Assembly (NCBI GenBank): GCA_905339295.1
Contig: CAJPFI010000006.1
Span: 266,455 to 330,454 of the forward strand
Direction of reading: 5' to 3'
From: Burkholderiales bacterium
GTDB lineage: Bacteria > Pseudomonadota > Gammaproteobacteria > Burkholderiales > Casimicrobiaceae
DNA length: 64,000 bases
Part shown: positions 24,810 through 35,161 of the stretch, one piece after another
Position numbering within the stretch: the first letter of the stretch is position 1
Layout of the letters: every line of letters begins with the position of its first letter
Made by a program: the position numbers and the translations under genes
The notes under the pieces: model-generated
What the model saw: only the letters and a program-made list of their open reading frames with translations
Told to the model about the DNA's origin: nothing
Databases searched by the model: none

Positions 24810-27800
24810 ATGGCCGACCCCCTCGCGCTGCCCGGCCGATCGGCCGCCTCGCCGTTCCGCCTCGCCAAGCTCCTGGTCAGCCTGCGCGCCGCGAGGCCCG
24901 CGACGGACGTCGTCGCGCTGGCGGCCGCATGGCGGCACTACGTCGAGCTCGAGCGGCCGCTTTCCGCTGACGCGCGCGCGCTCCTCGAGCGCCTGCTGAC
25001 CTACGGGCCGGGTGGCCATCGGCCGCCCGACGGCGCGCCGGCGTTCGTCGTCGTGCCGCGTCCGGGCACGATCTCGCCATGGTCGTCGAAGGCGTCCGAC
25101 ATCGCCGCCAACTGCGGGCTCGACGCCGTCCGCCGCATCGAGCGCGGCGTCGACTGGCACGCGACGACGCGCGACGGCAAGCCGTTGTCGCGCGCCGACC
25201 GCGACGCGCTCGCATCGCTCGTGTGCGACCGGATGACCGAGGCGGTCCTCGCGAGCCCGGACGAGGGTCGCGTGCTGTTCACCCACGTCGCGCCGCGAAC
25301 GCTCGAGTCGGTGCCGCTGCTCGCCCAGGGGCGCGCGGCGCTGGTGAACGCGAACGTCGCGCTCGGCCTCGCGCTCGCGGACGACGAGATCGACTACCTC
25401 GACGCGAGCTTCCGGGCGCTCGGCCGCGACCCGACCGACGTCGAGTTGATGATGTTCGCGCAGGCGAACTCCGAGCACTGCCGCCACAAGATCTTCAACG
25501 CGAGCTGGGTGGTCGACGGCGTGCCCCAGCCGAAGAGCCTGTTCGCGATGATCCGCGACACGCATGCCGCGCATCCGCAGGGGACGGTCGTCGCGTACTC
25601 CGACAACGCCGCGGTGATGGAAGGTGGACGCGCAATGCGCTTCCATCCGGACGGCGACGGGCGCTACGGCGCGCACGACGCGCTCACGCACACGCTGATG
25701 AAGGTGGAGACGCACAACCACCCGACCGCGATCGCGCCGTTTCCCGGAGCCGCGACCGGGTCGGGCGGCGAGATCCGCGACGAGGGCGCGACCGGCACCG
25801 GCGCGAAACCGAAGGCGGGGCTCGTCGGCTACACCGTCTCGCACCTGCGCGTGCCGGGAATGGCGGAGCCGTGGGAGACCCCGCTCGACAAGCCCGGCCG
25901 GATCGCCTCGCCGCTCGACATCATGCTCGAGGGCCCGATCGGCGCGGCGTCGTTCAACAACGAGTTCGGCCGTCCGAACCTCGGCGGGTATTTCCGCACG
26001 TTCGAGCAGGACGTCGGCGGCGAGGTACGCGGCTACCACAAGCCGATCATGATCGCGGGCGGCGTAGGCAACATCGATGCGCGCCACACGCACAAGCGCG
26101 GACTCGCGAGCCGTACGCTGATCGTGCAGCTCGGGGGTCCCGGCCTGCTGATCGGGCTGGGGGGTGGTGCGGCGTCGTCGATGGCGACCGGTGCGAACAC
26201 CGAGGACCTCGACTTCGATTCGGTGCAGCGCGGCAACGCGGAGATCGAGCGCCGTGCGCAGGAGGTGATCGACCGCTGCTGGCAGCTGGGCGACGCGAAC
26301 CCGATCCTGTCGATCCACGACGTCGGCGCGGGCGGACTGTCGAACGCGCTTCCCGAGCTCGTGCACGGAGGCGGCGCCGGCGGCGAGTTCGACCTCGCCG
26401 CCGTGCCGTCCGGCGAATCCGGGATGTCGCCGCGCGAGATCTGGTGCAACGAGGCGCAGGAGCGCTACGTGCTGGCGATCGCCCCTGCCGATCTCGCGCG
26501 CTTCGACGCGATCTGCCGCCGCGAGCGCTGCCCGTATGCCGTGGTCGGCCGCGCGCGGGCCGACGGCAGGCTGGTCGTCGACGACTCGCGATCCGGCACC
26601 CGGCCGGTCGACGTGCCGCTCGACGTGATCCTCGGCAAGCCGCCGCGGATGACGCGCGGCGCGACGCGGGTCGCGCGTCCGCGCGCGTCGCTCGACCTCA
26701 CCGGGCTCGCCCTCGACGAGGCCGCACGTCGCGTGCTGCGCTTTCCCGCGGTCGCCGACAAGACGTTCCTGGTGACGATCGGGGACCGCACGGTCGGTGG
26801 CCTGTGCTCGCGCGACCCGATGGTGGGGCCGTGGCAGGTGCCGGTGGCCGACGTCGCCGTCACGCTGATGGATTTCACCGGTCACGCGGGGGAGGCGATG
26901 GCGATGGGCGAGCGCACGCCGCTCGCGCTGATCGACGGGCCCGCGTCGGGGCGCATGGCGGTCGCGGAGGCGATCACCAACCTCGCGGCCGCCGACATCG
27001 TCGCGCTCGACCGGGTGAAGCTGTCGGCGAACTGGATGGCGCCGGCCGGCCACCCGGGCGAGGACGCGGTGCTGGTCGACACCGTGCGCGCCGTGTCCGA
27101 ATTCTGCATCGCGCTCGGCGTGTCGATCCCGGTCGGCAAGGACTCGATGTCGATGCGCACCGCGTGGCGCGACGCGGGCGGCGAGAAGTCGGTCACGGCG
27201 CCCGTGTCGCTGATCGTCACTGCGTTCGCGCCGGTCGCGGACACGCGCAGGACGGCGACGCCTTTCCTCGTGCGCGGCGAGCCCTCCACGCTGGTCTGGC
27301 TGCAGGCGATGCCCGGACGCCACCGGCTGGGCGCGAGCGCGCTCGCGCAGGTGGCCGGGCAACTGGGCGACGATGCGCCTGACGTGACGCCGCAGGCGCT
27401 CGCCGCGCTGGTGGAGGTCGTGCGCGGCCTGCGCGAGCGCGGCGCGCTGCTCGCCTGTCACGACGTCGGCGATGGCGGCCTCTTCGTGACGCTCGCCGAG
27501 ATGGCGTTCGCGTCACGCGCCGGGCTCGACGTGCGCCTCGACGAGTTCGCGGCCGACGCGCTCTCCGTGCTTTTCGCCGAGGAGATCGGCGCGGTCGTGC
27601 AGGTGCCGGAACGCGAGTCCGCGCGCGCGATCGCCGACGCGCGCGCGGCGGGCCTCGCCGCGCACGCGGTCGCGACCGTCGCCGCGCACGACCGGATCCG
27701 GGTCATGCGCCATGGCGAGGCGCTGCTCGATGCCGCGCGCGATGACCTGCATCGCGAGTGGTCGGCGCTCACGCACGCGATGCAGCGGATGCGCGACCTG

Positions 27801-28688
27801 CCGGAGGCTGCGGATCAGGAGCGCGCGCGGATCGGCGACGCGTCCGACCGCGGGCTCGCGCCGGTGGTGGCGTTCGACCCGCAGGCCGACATCGCGGCGC
27901 CTTTCGTCGCCAGGGGGGCGCGCCCGCGCGTCGCCGTGCTGCGCGAGCAGGGCGTCAACGGGCAGGTCGAGATGGCGGCGGCGTTCGACCGGGCGGGTTT
28001 CGAGGCATGGGACGTCCACACGACCGACCTCGCGGCCGGCCGACGCTCGCTCGCCGGGTTCGCCGGCATCGTGGCGTGCGGCGGATTCTCGTACGGCGAC
28101 GTCCTGGGCGCGGGCGAGGGCTGGGCGAAGTCGATCCTGTTCGACGCGCGGCTCGCCGACATGTTCGCCGCCTTCTTCGCGCGGGGCGACGCATTCGCGC
28201 TGGGCGTGTGCAACGGCTGCCAGATGATGAGCGCGCTGGGCGACCTCGTGCCCGGCGCGTCGCACTGGCCGCGCTTCGTGCGCAACCGGTCCGAGCAGTT
28301 CGAGGCGCGCCTCGTGCAGGTCGAGGTCGCGCGCACGCCGTCGCTGTTCTTCGGCGGCATGGAGGGAAGCCGGCTGCCGGTGGCCACGGCGCATGGCGAG
28401 GGCTACGCCGAATTCCGCGATGCGGCGCACGTCGCGGCTTCGCAGCCGCTGGTGGCGCTGCGTTTCGTCGACGGGCAGGGCCGGCCGACCGAGGCCTATC
28501 CGCACAATCCGAACGGGTCGCCCGGGGGCATCACGGGGCTCACGACCGCCGACGGCCGGTTCACGATCCTGATGCCGCATCCGGAGCGGGTGTGGCGCAC
28601 CGCGCAGCTCTCGTGGGCGCCGCGCGAATGGGGCGAGGCGTCGCCGTGGCTGCGGATGTTCCGCAACGCGCGCGCCGCCCTGGGGTAA
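24810..28688 (+). CDS. purL: phosphoribosylformylglycinamidine synthase (single-chain FGAM synthase)
   Basis: 1292 residues, matching the large gamma-proteobacterial type (about 1295). It converts FGAR and glutamine to FGAM in purine synthesis. Domains in order: N-terminal PurS-like and linker, two ATP-grasp-unlike AIR-synthase-type halves ([27 protein letters not shown]), and a C-terminal glutaminase with nucleophile Cys1134 (VCNGCQMM) and the catalytic His in MPHPERVWR. Start ATG 24810; a TAGAAT hexamer lies at 24781-24786. Confidence 0.96.
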   Translation: MADPLALPGRSAASPFRLAKLLVSLRAARPATDVVALAAAWRHYVELERPLSADARALLERLLTYGPGGHRPPDGAPAFVVVPRPGTISPWSSKASDIAANCGLDAVRRIERGVDWHATTRDGKPLSRADRDALASLVCDRMTEAVLASPDEGRVLFTHVAPRTLESVPLLAQGRAALVNANVALGLALADDEIDYLDASFRALGRDPTDVELMMFAQANSEHCRHKIFNASWVVDGVPQPKSLFAMIRDTHAAHPQGTVVAYSDNAAVMEGGRAMRFHPDGDGRYGAHDALTHTLMKVETHNHPTAIAPFPGAATGSGGEIRDEGATGTGAKPKAGLVGYTVSHLRVPGMAEPWETPLDKPGRIASPLDIMLEGPIGAASFNNEFGRPNLGGYFRTFEQDVGGEVRGYHKPIMIAGGVGNIDARHTHKRGLASRTLIVQLGGPGLLIGLGGGAASSMATGANTEDLDFDSVQRGNAEIERRAQEVIDRCWQLGDANPILSIHDVGAGGLSNALPELVHGGGAGGEFDLAAVPSGESGMSPREIWCNEAQERYVLAIAPADLARFDAICRRERCPYAVVGRARADGRLVVDDSRSGTRPVDVPLDVILGKPPRMTRGATRVARPRASLDLTGLALDEAARRVLRFPAVADKTFLVTIGDRTVGGLCSRDPMVGPWQVPVADVAVTLMDFTGHAGEAMAMGERTPLALIDGPASGRMAVAEAITNLAAADIVALDRVKLSANWMAPAGHPGEDAVLVDTVRAVSEFCIALGVSIPVGKDSMSMRTAWRDAGGEKSVTAPVSLIVTAFAPVADTRRTATPFLVRGEPSTLVWLQAMPGRHRLGASALAQVAGQLGDDAPDVTPQALAALVEVVRGLRERGALLACHDVGDGGLFVTLAEMAFASRAGLDVRLDEFAADALSVLFAEEIGAVVQVPERESARAIADARAAGLAAHAVATVAAHDRIRVMRHGEALLDAARDDLHREWSALTHAMQRMRDLPEAADQERARIGDASDRGLAPVVAFDPQADIAAPFVARGARPRVAVLREQGVNGQVEMAAAFDRAGFEAWDVHTTDLAAGRRSLAGFAGIVACGGFSYGDVLGAGEGWAKSILFDARLADMFAAFFARGDAFALGVCNGCQMMSALGDLVPGASHWPRFVRNRSEQFEARLVQVEVARTPSLFFGGMEGSRLPVATAHGEGYAEFRDAAHVAASQPLVALRFVDGQGRPTEAYPHNPNGSPGGITGLTTADGRFTILMPHPERVWRTAQLSWAPREWGEASPWLRMFRNARAALG

Positions 28689-28712
28689 GCTAGGTGCCAC
28701 GCACGCGGCTCG

Positions 28713-28740
28713 CACGTGGTACGTGGTACGTGGCACGTAC
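28713..28740. repeat. short ACGTGGY heptamer array
   Basis: Directly after purL, ACGTGGT occurs twice, then ACGTGGC and a partial ACGTAC. Together with GTGCCACG at 28694-28701 it also forms an inverted repeat (GTGCCACG / CGTGGCAC). A related string (CACGTACGTGGTAC) is at about 62768-62781. Function unknown; it could be a hairpin at the 3' end of purL mRNA. Confidence 0.5.
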
Positions 28741-28762
28741 GCGGTGCCCGGGGTGACAGCTC

Positions 28763-29377
28763 ATGAAGCTCAAGGTCTACTCGATCGATGGAATCACGCC
28801 GGTGGTCGACCCCGCCGCCTTCGTGCACCCGTCGGCGGTGCTCATCGGCGACGTCATCGTCGGGCCGGGCTGCTACATCGGCCCGTGCGCGTCGCTGCGC
28901 GGCGACTTCGGCCACATCGAGATTCGCGCCGGCGCCAACGTGCAGGACAGCTGCATCCTGCACGGCTTCCCCGAGCTGGGCACCGTGGTCGAGGAGGACG
29001 GTCACATCGGCCACGGCGCGGTGCTGCACGGCTGCACGGTCCAGCGCAACGCGCTGGTCGGCATGAACTCGGTGGTCAACGACCACGCGGTCGTCGGCGA
29101 GTCGTCGATCGTCGCCGCGATGGCGTTCGTCAAGGCGCAGATGGTGATCCCGCCGCGCACGCTCGTCGCCGGCATCCCGGCGCGCGTCGTGCGCGCGCTC
29201 ACCGACACCGAGCTCGCGTGGAAGGTCGACGGCACCGAGCAGTACCAGCTGCTCGCGCGGCGCTCGCTCGCGACGATGCGGGAAGTCGATCCGCTGGCCG
29301 CGCCGGAGCCGGGCCGGCGGCGGCTCGACCTGCCGATGGTGCTGCCGCTGTCGGTCGTCAAGGCGCGCGAACGTTGA
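28763..29377 (+). CDS. left-handed beta-helix (hexapeptide repeat) protein, PaaY/CaiE-like
   Basis: 204 residues. Hexapeptide repeats ([30 protein letters not shown] and onward) predict a trimeric beta-helix. Gamma-carbonic-anhydrase-type residues R and D in LRGDFG and His in [15 protein letters not shown] are present. Relatives include PaaY thioesterase and CaiE. No paa or cai genes lie nearby, so the substrate is open. It is followed after 28 bases by nrdJ. Confidence 0.82.
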   Translation: MKLKVYSIDGITPVVDPAAFVHPSAVLIGDVIVGPGCYIGPCASLRGDFGHIEIRAGANVQDSCILHGFPELGTVVEEDGHIGHGAVLHGCTVQRNALVGMNSVVNDHAVVGESSIVAAMAFVKAQMVIPPRTLVAGIPARVVRALTDTELAWKVDGTEQYQLLARRSLATMREVDPLAAPEPGRRRLDLPMVLPLSVVKARER

Positions 29378-29405
29378 CGGCCGGCCGGGACAGGACCGCG
29401 TCGCG

Positions 29406-31085
29406 ATGACCGAGTTCGCCAATCCGCTCGCCGCGCATGTCTGGCGGACTCGCTACCGGTTCGAGGACGAGCCGTCGATCGACGCGACGCTCGACCGTGT
29501 CGCGGCGGCGCTCGCCGAGGCCGAGGCGAGCGACCAGGCGGGCTGGGCGCGGCGCTTCCGCGACGCGCTCGAGGGCTTCCGCTTCCTGCCGGGAGGCCGC
29601 ATCCTCGCGGGCGCGGGCACCGGGCGGCGCGTGACGCTGATGAACTGCTTCGTGATGGGCACGCTCGACGACTCGCTCGAGGGGATCTTCACCGCGCTGC
29701 ACGAGGCGGCGATCACGCTGCAGCAGGGCGGCGGCGTCGGCACCGACTTCTCGCCGCTGCGCCCGAAGGGCGCGCGCACCGATGCAACCGGCGGCCGCTC
29801 GTCGGGTCCCGTCTCGTTCATGCAGCTGTGGGAGCAGATGTGCGCGACCGTGACCGACAACAGCCCGCGGCGCGGCGCGATGATGGGCGTCATGGCCTGC
29901 GACCATCCGGACATCCACGCGTTCGTCGCGGCGAAGCGCGTCGCGGGCAAGCTCACGCACTTCAACGTGTCGGTGCTGGTCTACGACGCGTTCATGCGCG
30001 CGGTCGCCGACGACGCGCCGTGGCGCCTGAACTTCCCGCGTTTCGGCTCGGAGCGCTCGGCGCGCGCGCGCGACCTGTGGGACGCGATCGTCGGTGGCGC
30101 CTATGCCTCCGCCGAGCCAGGCGTGCTGTTCATCGATCGCATCCGCGCCGAGGACAACCTCGCGTACTGCGAGACGATCAGCGCGACCAACCCGTGCGGC
30201 GAGATCCCGCTGCCGCCCTATGGCGCGTGCGACCTGGGGTCGATCAACCTCGCCACCTTCGTGCGCGACCCGTTCACGGCGAGCGCGCGCCTCGACCTCG
30301 AGGCGGTCGCCGCGATCGTTCCGGTCGCGGTCCGCATGCTCGACAACGTGTGGTCGGTGACGCGATTCCCGGTGCCGGCGCAGGCCGAGCAGGGACGTTC
30401 GTCGCGGCGGCTCGGCCTCGGCATCACGGGGCTGGGCGACGCGCTGGCGATGCTCGGGCTGCGCTACGACAGCGTGCCGGGGCGAGGCGTGGCGGCGGAC
30501 GCGATGCGCACGATCGTCGAGCATGCGTACGCCGCGTCGGTCGAGCTCGCGCGCGAGCGCGGCGCGTTCCCGCGCTTCGAGCGCGAGCCGTTCCTCGCGG
30601 CGCCCTTCGTCGCGAGGTTGCCGAGCGCACTGCGCGACGGGATCGCCAGGCACGGGTTGCGCAACAGCCACCTGGCCGCGATCGCGCCGGCCGGCACGAT
30701 CAGCGTGCTCGCGGGCGGCGTGTCGTCCGGCATCGAGCCGATCTACGCGCTCGAGGGGACGCGCCGCGTGCGGCAGGAGGACGGAACGGTCGCCGAGGTG
30801 GCGGTCGCGTGCCCGGCGCTGCTCGCATGGCGCGCGCGGGCGGCGGCCGGGGCGTCACCGCCCGAGGCATTCGTCACCGCGACCGGCATCACGCCGGAAG
30901 CGCAGCTCCTGATGCAGGCGGCGCTGCAGCCCCACGTCGACAACGCGATCTCGAAGACCACCAACGTCGCGGCCGACATCGCCTTCGCGGACTTCGCCGC
31001 GATCTATTCGCGCGCGTTCGAGCTGGGGCTGAAGGGCTGCACGGTGTTCCGGCCCAACCCGGTGACGGGCTCCATCCTGCGCTGA
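29406..31085 (+). CDS. nrdJ: adenosylcobalamin-dependent (class II) ribonucleoside reductase, short form
   Basis: 559 residues. Landmarks of class II enzymes: FLPGGRILAGAG, MNCFVMG (redox Cys), LQQGGGVGTDFSPLRP, NPCGEIPLPPYGACDLGSINL with the radical Cys264, SGIEPIYA, ISKTTNVA and KGCTVFRPNPVTGS. It stops at TGSILR, without the C-terminal Cys-rich tail (CPxCG type) found in many homologues, so electron transfer to the active-site disulfide must use another route or partner. No downstream frame restores such a tail. Confidence 0.9.
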   Translation: MTEFANPLAAHVWRTRYRFEDEPSIDATLDRVAAALAEAEASDQAGWARRFRDALEGFRFLPGGRILAGAGTGRRVTLMNCFVMGTLDDSLEGIFTALHEAAITLQQGGGVGTDFSPLRPKGARTDATGGRSSGPVSFMQLWEQMCATVTDNSPRRGAMMGVMACDHPDIHAFVAAKRVAGKLTHFNVSVLVYDAFMRAVADDAPWRLNFPRFGSERSARARDLWDAIVGGAYASAEPGVLFIDRIRAEDNLAYCETISATNPCGEIPLPPYGACDLGSINLATFVRDPFTASARLDLEAVAAIVPVAVRMLDNVWSVTRFPVPAQAEQGRSSRRLGLGITGLGDALAMLGLRYDSVPGRGVAADAMRTIVEHAYAASVELARERGAFPRFEREPFLAAPFVARLPSALRDGIARHGLRNSHLAAIAPAGTISVLAGGVSSGIEPIYALEGTRRVRQEDGTVAEVAVACPALLAWRARAAAGASPPEAFVTATGITPEAQLLMQAALQPHVDNAISKTTNVAADIAFADFAAIYSRAFELGLKGCTVFRPNPVTGSILR

Positions 31086-31130
31086 CCCGGCGTTCCGCCG
31101 GGGCGTCACGCCCGATGTCGGGCGCGTGAC
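31086..31130. terminator. two GC hairpins between convergent nrdJ and tctA, no T-tract
   Basis: CCCGGCG-TTC-CGCCGGG at 31086-31102 and an imperfect stem around 31105-31130 (GTCACGCCCGA / TCGGGCGCGTGAC). They lie in the 82-base gap between convergent genes and may pause or end transcription from either side, but without a T-run this is tentative. Confidence 0.4.
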
Positions 31131-31167
31131 CGTCGCCGTGGGGGAGGCCTGCCGTCGGGCGCCCGCC

Positions 31168-32676
31168 TCATGCGGCTTCCTCGTGGAACGCTTCCTCGCG
31201 CTTCCTGCGCACGTTCGGAAGCACGATGACCAGGAGCAGCAGGCCGGCCACGACGAGCATCCCGAGCGAGAGCGGCCGCGTGAAGAACACGGTCGCGTCG
31301 CCGCGCGAGAGCAGCAGCGCGCGACGCAGGTTCTCCTCCATCAGCGGCCCCAGGATGAAGCCGAGCAGCAGCGGCGCGGGCTCGCACTCGAGCTTGACGA
31401 AGACCCAGCCGATCACGCCGAACACGACGGTCATGATCACGTCGAACACGTTGTTCTGCAGGCTGTAGACGCCGATGCAGCAGAACATCAGTATCGCCGG
31501 GTAGAGGAGCCGGTACGGCACCTTGAGGAGCTTGACCCAGATCCCGATCAACGGCAGGTTGAGCACCACGAGCATCAGGTTGCCGATCCACATCGACGCG
31601 ATCAGTCCCCAGAACAGCTGCGGGTTGCTCGTCATCACCTGCGGGCCCGGCTGGATGCTGTGGATCGTCATGGCGCCGACCATCAGCGCCATCACGGCAT
31701 TGGACGGGATGCCGAGCGTGAGCAGCGGGATGAACGACGCCTGCGATCCGGCGTTGTTCGCGCTCTCCGGGCCGGCGACGCCTTCGATCGCCCCCTTGCC
31801 GAAGCGCGACGGGTCCTTCGCGATCTTCTTCTCGATCGTGTAGGACGCGAACGCGGACAGCAGGGCGCCGCCGCCGGGCAGGATGCCGAGCACCGACCCG
31901 ATGCCGGTGCCGCGCAGGATCGCCGGCAGGGCCTCCTTGAACTCGTGCCACTTGAGCCAGAGACCCGTGACGTTTTCGGTGAAGACCTCGCGGTCGCCCT
32001 TGTGCTCGAGGTTGACGATGATCTCGGCGAAGCCGAACAGCCCCATCGCGACGACCACGAAGCCGATGCCGTCCGACATCTCGGGGATGCCGAACGTGTA
32101 GCGCTGCAGCCCGGAGTTGACGTCGGTTCCGATGATGCCGAGCAGGAGGCCGAGCACGATCATCGCGATCGCCTTCAGGAGCGATCCGCTCGCGAGCACC
32201 ACCGCCGAGATGAGCCCGAGCACCATCAGCGAGAAGTACTCGGCGGGGCCGAACTTGAGCGCGAACTCGGCGAGCGGCGGGGCGAACGCGGCGACGACGA
32301 TCGTGGCGAACGTGCCGGCGATGAACGACCCGATGGCCGCGACCGACAGCGCCTTGCCGGCCTTCCCGCGCCGCGCCATCTGGTAGCCGTCGATGCAGGT
32401 GACCACCGACGACGACTCGCCCGGGAGGTTGACGAGGATCGCCGTCGTCGATCCGCCGTACTGTGCGCCGTAGTAGATGCCGGCGAGCATGATGAGCGCC
32501 GACACGGGCGGCAGCGCGTAGGTGATCGGCAGCAGCATCGCGATCGTCGGCACCGGGCCGATGCCCGGCAGCACGCCGATCAGCGTGCCGAGCAGCACGC
32601 CTGCGAAGCAGAAGAACAGGTTCTGGAACGTGAGGGCGACGTCGAGCCCGATGCCGAGGTTGGTCAGCAGCTCCAT
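31168..32676 (-). CDS. tctA: tripartite tricarboxylate transporter large membrane subunit TctA
   Basis: 502 residues with about 11-12 transmembrane helices. Family motifs: GTLIGVLPGIGPVPTIAMLLP, YYGAQYGGSTTAILVNLPGE, GPESANNAGSQASFIPLLTLGIPSNAVMALMVGA. It forms the sodium/proton-coupled carboxylate channel with TctB and a Bug receptor. It begins 3 bases after tctB ends. No receptor gene is adjacent. Confidence 0.94.
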   Translation of the reverse strand: MELLTNLGIGLDVALTFQNLFFCFAGVLLGTLIGVLPGIGPVPTIAMLLPITYALPPVSALIMLAGIYYGAQYGGSTTAILVNLPGESSSVVTCIDGYQMARRGKAGKALSVAAIGSFIAGTFATIVVAAFAPPLAEFALKFGPAEYFSLMVLGLISAVVLASGSLLKAIAMIVLGLLLGIIGTDVNSGLQRYTFGIPEMSDGIGFVVVAMGLFGFAEIIVNLEHKGDREVFTENVTGLWLKWHEFKEALPAILRGTGIGSVLGILPGGGALLSAFASYTIEKKIAKDPSRFGKGAIEGVAGPESANNAGSQASFIPLLTLGIPSNAVMALMVGAMTIHSIQPGPQVMTSNPQLFWGLIASMWIGNLMLVVLNLPLIGIWVKLLKVPYRLLYPAILMFCCIGVYSLQNNVFDVIMTVVFGVIGWVFVKLECEPAPLLLGFILGPLMEENLRRALLLSRGDATVFFTRPLSLGMLVVAGLLLLVIVLPNVRRKREEAFHEEAA

Positions 32677-32679
32677 CGG

Positions 32680-33141
32680 TCAGTATCCCGCGAGGAACGC
32701 CGGCAGGATGGGCAGCTGCAACTTGAGACCGTAGCTGAACGTGGCGACCGAGAACGCGGCGAGGAGCGCCGACGCGATCAGCGCCTCCTTCCAGCGGAAC
32801 TCGTGGCTCGCCGTGCTGGACACGACGACCAGCAGGATCGTCGCCAGCACGAGCCCGAGCGGGACGACGGTGAGGGCGAACATCAGCACGCTCCCCAGCA
32901 CGATCAGCAGCGGCCTGAGATTGCTCACCGCGAGGCGCGATCCGACCGAGCGCAGGCTCCTCAGGATCATGATCGCGCCGAGCACGATCAGGATGATGCC
33001 CAGCGCGCGCGGGAAGTACCCCGGGCCCATGCGCGCGGCGGTGCCGACCGGGTACGCGTAGCCGATGGCGATGGCGGCGATGCCGAAGCCTGCGAACAGG
33101 CAGCCCGATCCGAATTCCTTCGGGTTGCGGATCAGCGACAT
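32680..33141 (-). CDS. tctB: tripartite tricarboxylate transporter small membrane subunit TctB
   Basis: 153 residues, four predicted membrane helices, with the TctB N-terminal pattern FGSGCLFAGFGIAAIAIGYAYPVGTAARMGPGYFPRALGI. Start ATG 33141 is preceded by a good GGAGGGG ribosome site. First gene of the tctBA pair. Confidence 0.9.
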   Translation of the reverse strand: MSLIRNPKEFGSGCLFAGFGIAAIAIGYAYPVGTAARMGPGYFPRALGIILIVLGAIMILRSLRSVGSRLAVSNLRPLLIVLGSVLMFALTVVPLGLVLATILLVVVSSTASHEFRWKEALIASALLAAFSVATFSYGLKLQLPILPAFLAGY

Positions 33142-33269
33142 GTGGTGAACCCCTCCGGAGCGGCGCCGGTCGTTGCCCCCGGCATCGGGGAGGCTGCCGC
33201 TTGAAAGGGCGAAAGATACCACGGCACCTCGCGCCGGCACGCTCGCGCGGCCCGGCGATCGGCGGGCGC

Positions 33270-33299
33270 AGAAAAGGGCAGGCACGCGTGCCTGCCCTT
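33270..33299 (-). terminator. rho-independent terminator of the bolA-parvulin operon
   Basis: A perfect 26-base palindrome (AAGGGCAGGCACG / CGTGCCTGCCCTT, 33274-33299) followed on the minus strand by TTTTC (33271-33275). It lies 25 bases after the parvulin stop. One of the best intrinsic terminators in the window. Confidence 0.8.
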
Positions 33300-33324
33300 C
33301 GCGACGCCGCGCGGGGCTGCGGCG

Positions 33325-34125
33325 TCAGAGGCCGTTCTTCGTGCGGAGGTCGCGGAAGTACTTGTCGAGATGCATCGCCTGCATGCGCTGCGAGAGCTGC
33401 GGCTTCACCTCGTCGAAGGTCGGCACCTTCGCCTGGCGGACGTCCTCGACCAGCAGCACGTGCCAGCCGAACTGTGTCTGCACCGGCTGCGCCGTGAACT
33501 TGCCCTTGTCGGCCTTCACCATCGCGTCCGAGAACGGCTTGACGAAGTTCGACGGCGCGTTCCAGTCGAGGTCGCCGCCGCGCTCCTTCGAGCCCGGGTC
33601 CTTCGAGCGCGCCTTCGCGAGGTCGGCGAACTTCGCGCCCTTCTGGAGCTCGGTGACCACTTCCTTCGCCTCGTCCTCCTTCTCGACCAGGATGTGCGAC
33701 ACCTTGTACTCCTTGTCGCCGACCTGCGCCTTGATCGTCTCGTACTCCTTGCGCAGGTCCGCTTCCGGCACCGGGTTGTTCCTGACCCAGTCGGCGACGT
33801 AGGCGCGCACGAGCACCGTCTGCGACGCGAGGTCCATCTGCGTCCTGACCTCGGTTCCCTTCTCGAGACCCTTCTTGCGCGCCTCGCGGGCGAGCAGTTC
33901 GCGCGTGTTGAGCTCCTCGCGCACGGCCGCGCGCAGCTCCGGCGAGTCCTGCTGGCCCTGCGCGGTCCTTTCCTTCAGCAGGAAGTCGAACTGCGCCTGC
34001 GGGTAGAGCGCCTTCTCGGCCGACTTGGCGGCGGGCGCGGCCTTCGGCGCAGCCGGCGCCTGCGCGAAGGCGGAGGGAAGCGCGAGCGCGGCCATGACGG
34101 CGAGCGCGATCGTGGTGCGGGTCAT
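33325..34125 (-). CDS. periplasmic parvulin-type peptidyl-prolyl cis-trans isomerase
   Basis: 266 residues. Signal peptide MTRTTIALAVMAALALPSAFA, then an Ala/Pro-rich linker, a SurA-N-like helical region (about 45-135) and a parvulin domain (about 140-240: KVSHILVEKEDEA, FADLAKARSKDPGSKERGGDLDW, FGWHVLLVEDVR). It probably assists folding of envelope proteins. Start ATG 34125 has an AAAGGA ribosome site and overlaps the bolA-type stop (ATGA). Confidence 0.92.
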   Translation of the reverse strand: MTRTTIALAVMAALALPSAFAQAPAAPKAAPAAKSAEKALYPQAQFDFLLKERTAQGQQDSPELRAAVREELNTRELLAREARKKGLEKGTEVRTQMDLASQTVLVRAYVADWVRNNPVPEADLRKEYETIKAQVGDKEYKVSHILVEKEDEAKEVVTELQKGAKFADLAKARSKDPGSKERGGDLDWNAPSNFVKPFSDAMVKADKGKFTAQPVQTQFGWHVLLVEDVRQAKVPTFDEVKPQLSQRMQAMHLDKYFRDLRTKNGL

Positions 34126-34415
34126 CGAGCGGTCCTTTCGTGGGCAGGGAAATACTCGTCGGGGGTGTACGCGCGGATCGCCAGCGCGTGCACCGGATGG
34201 GGGATCAGGTCGGCGACACGGTCGAGTACCGCCCGGTGCCGGGCGAGCCGCGGCGCCCCGGAGAAGCAATGAGACACGATGGTCACGGAAAAGTGCCCGG
34301 CGCCCCCTGCCGCGCCCGGATGGCCGGCATGGGCGGCGCTGTCGTCGTCGAGCTCGACGTACACCGGCTCGAGCGTGGCGAGCCGTTCGGCGATCAGTTC
34401 GGCCAGGCCGCTCAA
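34122..34415 (-). CDS. BolA/IbaG-family protein
   Basis: 97 residues. BolA-like fold: ELIAERLATLEPVYVELDDDSAAHAGH, then GHFSVTIVSHCFSGAPRLARHRAV and HALAIRAYTPDEY. Conserved His residues fit glutaredoxin-bound iron-sulfur binding known for the family. Operon with the parvulin gene, overlapping by four bases. The 148 bases before it hold no gene. Confidence 0.92.
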   Translation of the reverse strand: MSGLAELIAERLATLEPVYVELDDDSAAHAGHPGAAGGAGHFSVTIVSHCFSGAPRLARHRAVLDRVADLIPHPVHALAIRAYTPDEYFPAHERTAR

Positions 34416-34563
34416 GGCAATCCCTCCGCACGCCCGTGGCGCGCATGCAGGCGAGGGGAGGCCCCGGCCTCCGGGGACGCTCGACGGGTCGCGGGCGACG
34501 CGGGGCGACCCCGGAACGAACCGGATTGCGCGGGCGAGCGGGGGCGGGACGGCCGGGCGGCGC

Positions 34564-35109
34564 TCACGGCCCTGGCGCTTCCTCGCGGGGGTCCTGCATG
34601 TGCCGCGCGAGCCACAGTCCCTGGCCGATCGCGAACGCGAGGACGAGCCCGATGCCGCCCCACACCTTGAAGTTCACCCAGGTGTCGGTCGAGAAGTGGA
34701 ACGCGACGTACCAGTTCGCGACCGCCATCGCGGCGAAGAAGCCGACCCACGACCAGGTCACGGCCGACCAGATGGCGGGCGGCAGCGTCACGTCGCGCAG
34801 AAGCACCGCGATGAGGTCGCGCCCGAACGCGAGCTTGCCCGCGGCGAGCACGCCGCCGAACAGCGCGTAGAGGACCGTCGGCTTCCACTTGATGAACGTC
34901 TCGTCCTGCAACGCGAGCGTCGCGCCGCCGAACACGACGATGATCGCGAACGACAGCCAGTGGACGGCCGAGAGCTTGCGCTTCCAAGCGAAGTACGCGA
35001 TCTGCGCCACCGAAGCCGCGATCGCCACGGCGGTGGCGGCGTAGATGCCCTGCCACTTGTACGCGACGAAGAACAGGATCAGCGGAAAGTAGTCGGCGAT
35101 GAGCTGCAT
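34564..35109 (-). CDS. yciB: intracellular septation protein A (YciB/IspZ)
   Basis: 181 residues, five membrane helices, with the family N-terminus ADYFPLILFFVAYKWQGIYAATAVAI and the WxxxTWVNFKVWGG segment. YciB helps keep envelope integrity and division. A TATAAT -10-like hexamer (35156-35161, minus strand) gives a leader of about 40 bases. Confidence 0.93.
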   Translation of the reverse strand: MQLIADYFPLILFFVAYKWQGIYAATAVAIAASVAQIAYFAWKRKLSAVHWLSFAIIVVFGGATLALQDETFIKWKPTVLYALFGGVLAAGKLAFGRDLIAVLLRDVTLPPAIWSAVTWSWVGFFAAMAVANWYVAFHFSTDTWVNFKVWGGIGLVLAFAIGQGLWLARHMQDPREEAPGP

Positions 35110-35155
35110 CGGGGGGCGCGGCGCTGCCGGTCACGGCGCCAACGGACAATCCGGC

Positions 35156-35161
35156 ATTATA
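35156..35161 (-). promoter_or_regulatory. -10 hexamer for yciB
   Basis: Minus-strand TATAAT about 47 bases before the yciB ATG, inside the end of ampD. The -35 is not clear. Confidence 0.35.

Noticed and set aside
29406..31167. Frameshift hiding the missing tail of the ribonucleotide reductase
   Set aside because: The 82 bases after the stop contain no Cys-rich sequence in any plus-strand frame and run into the convergent tctA gene.
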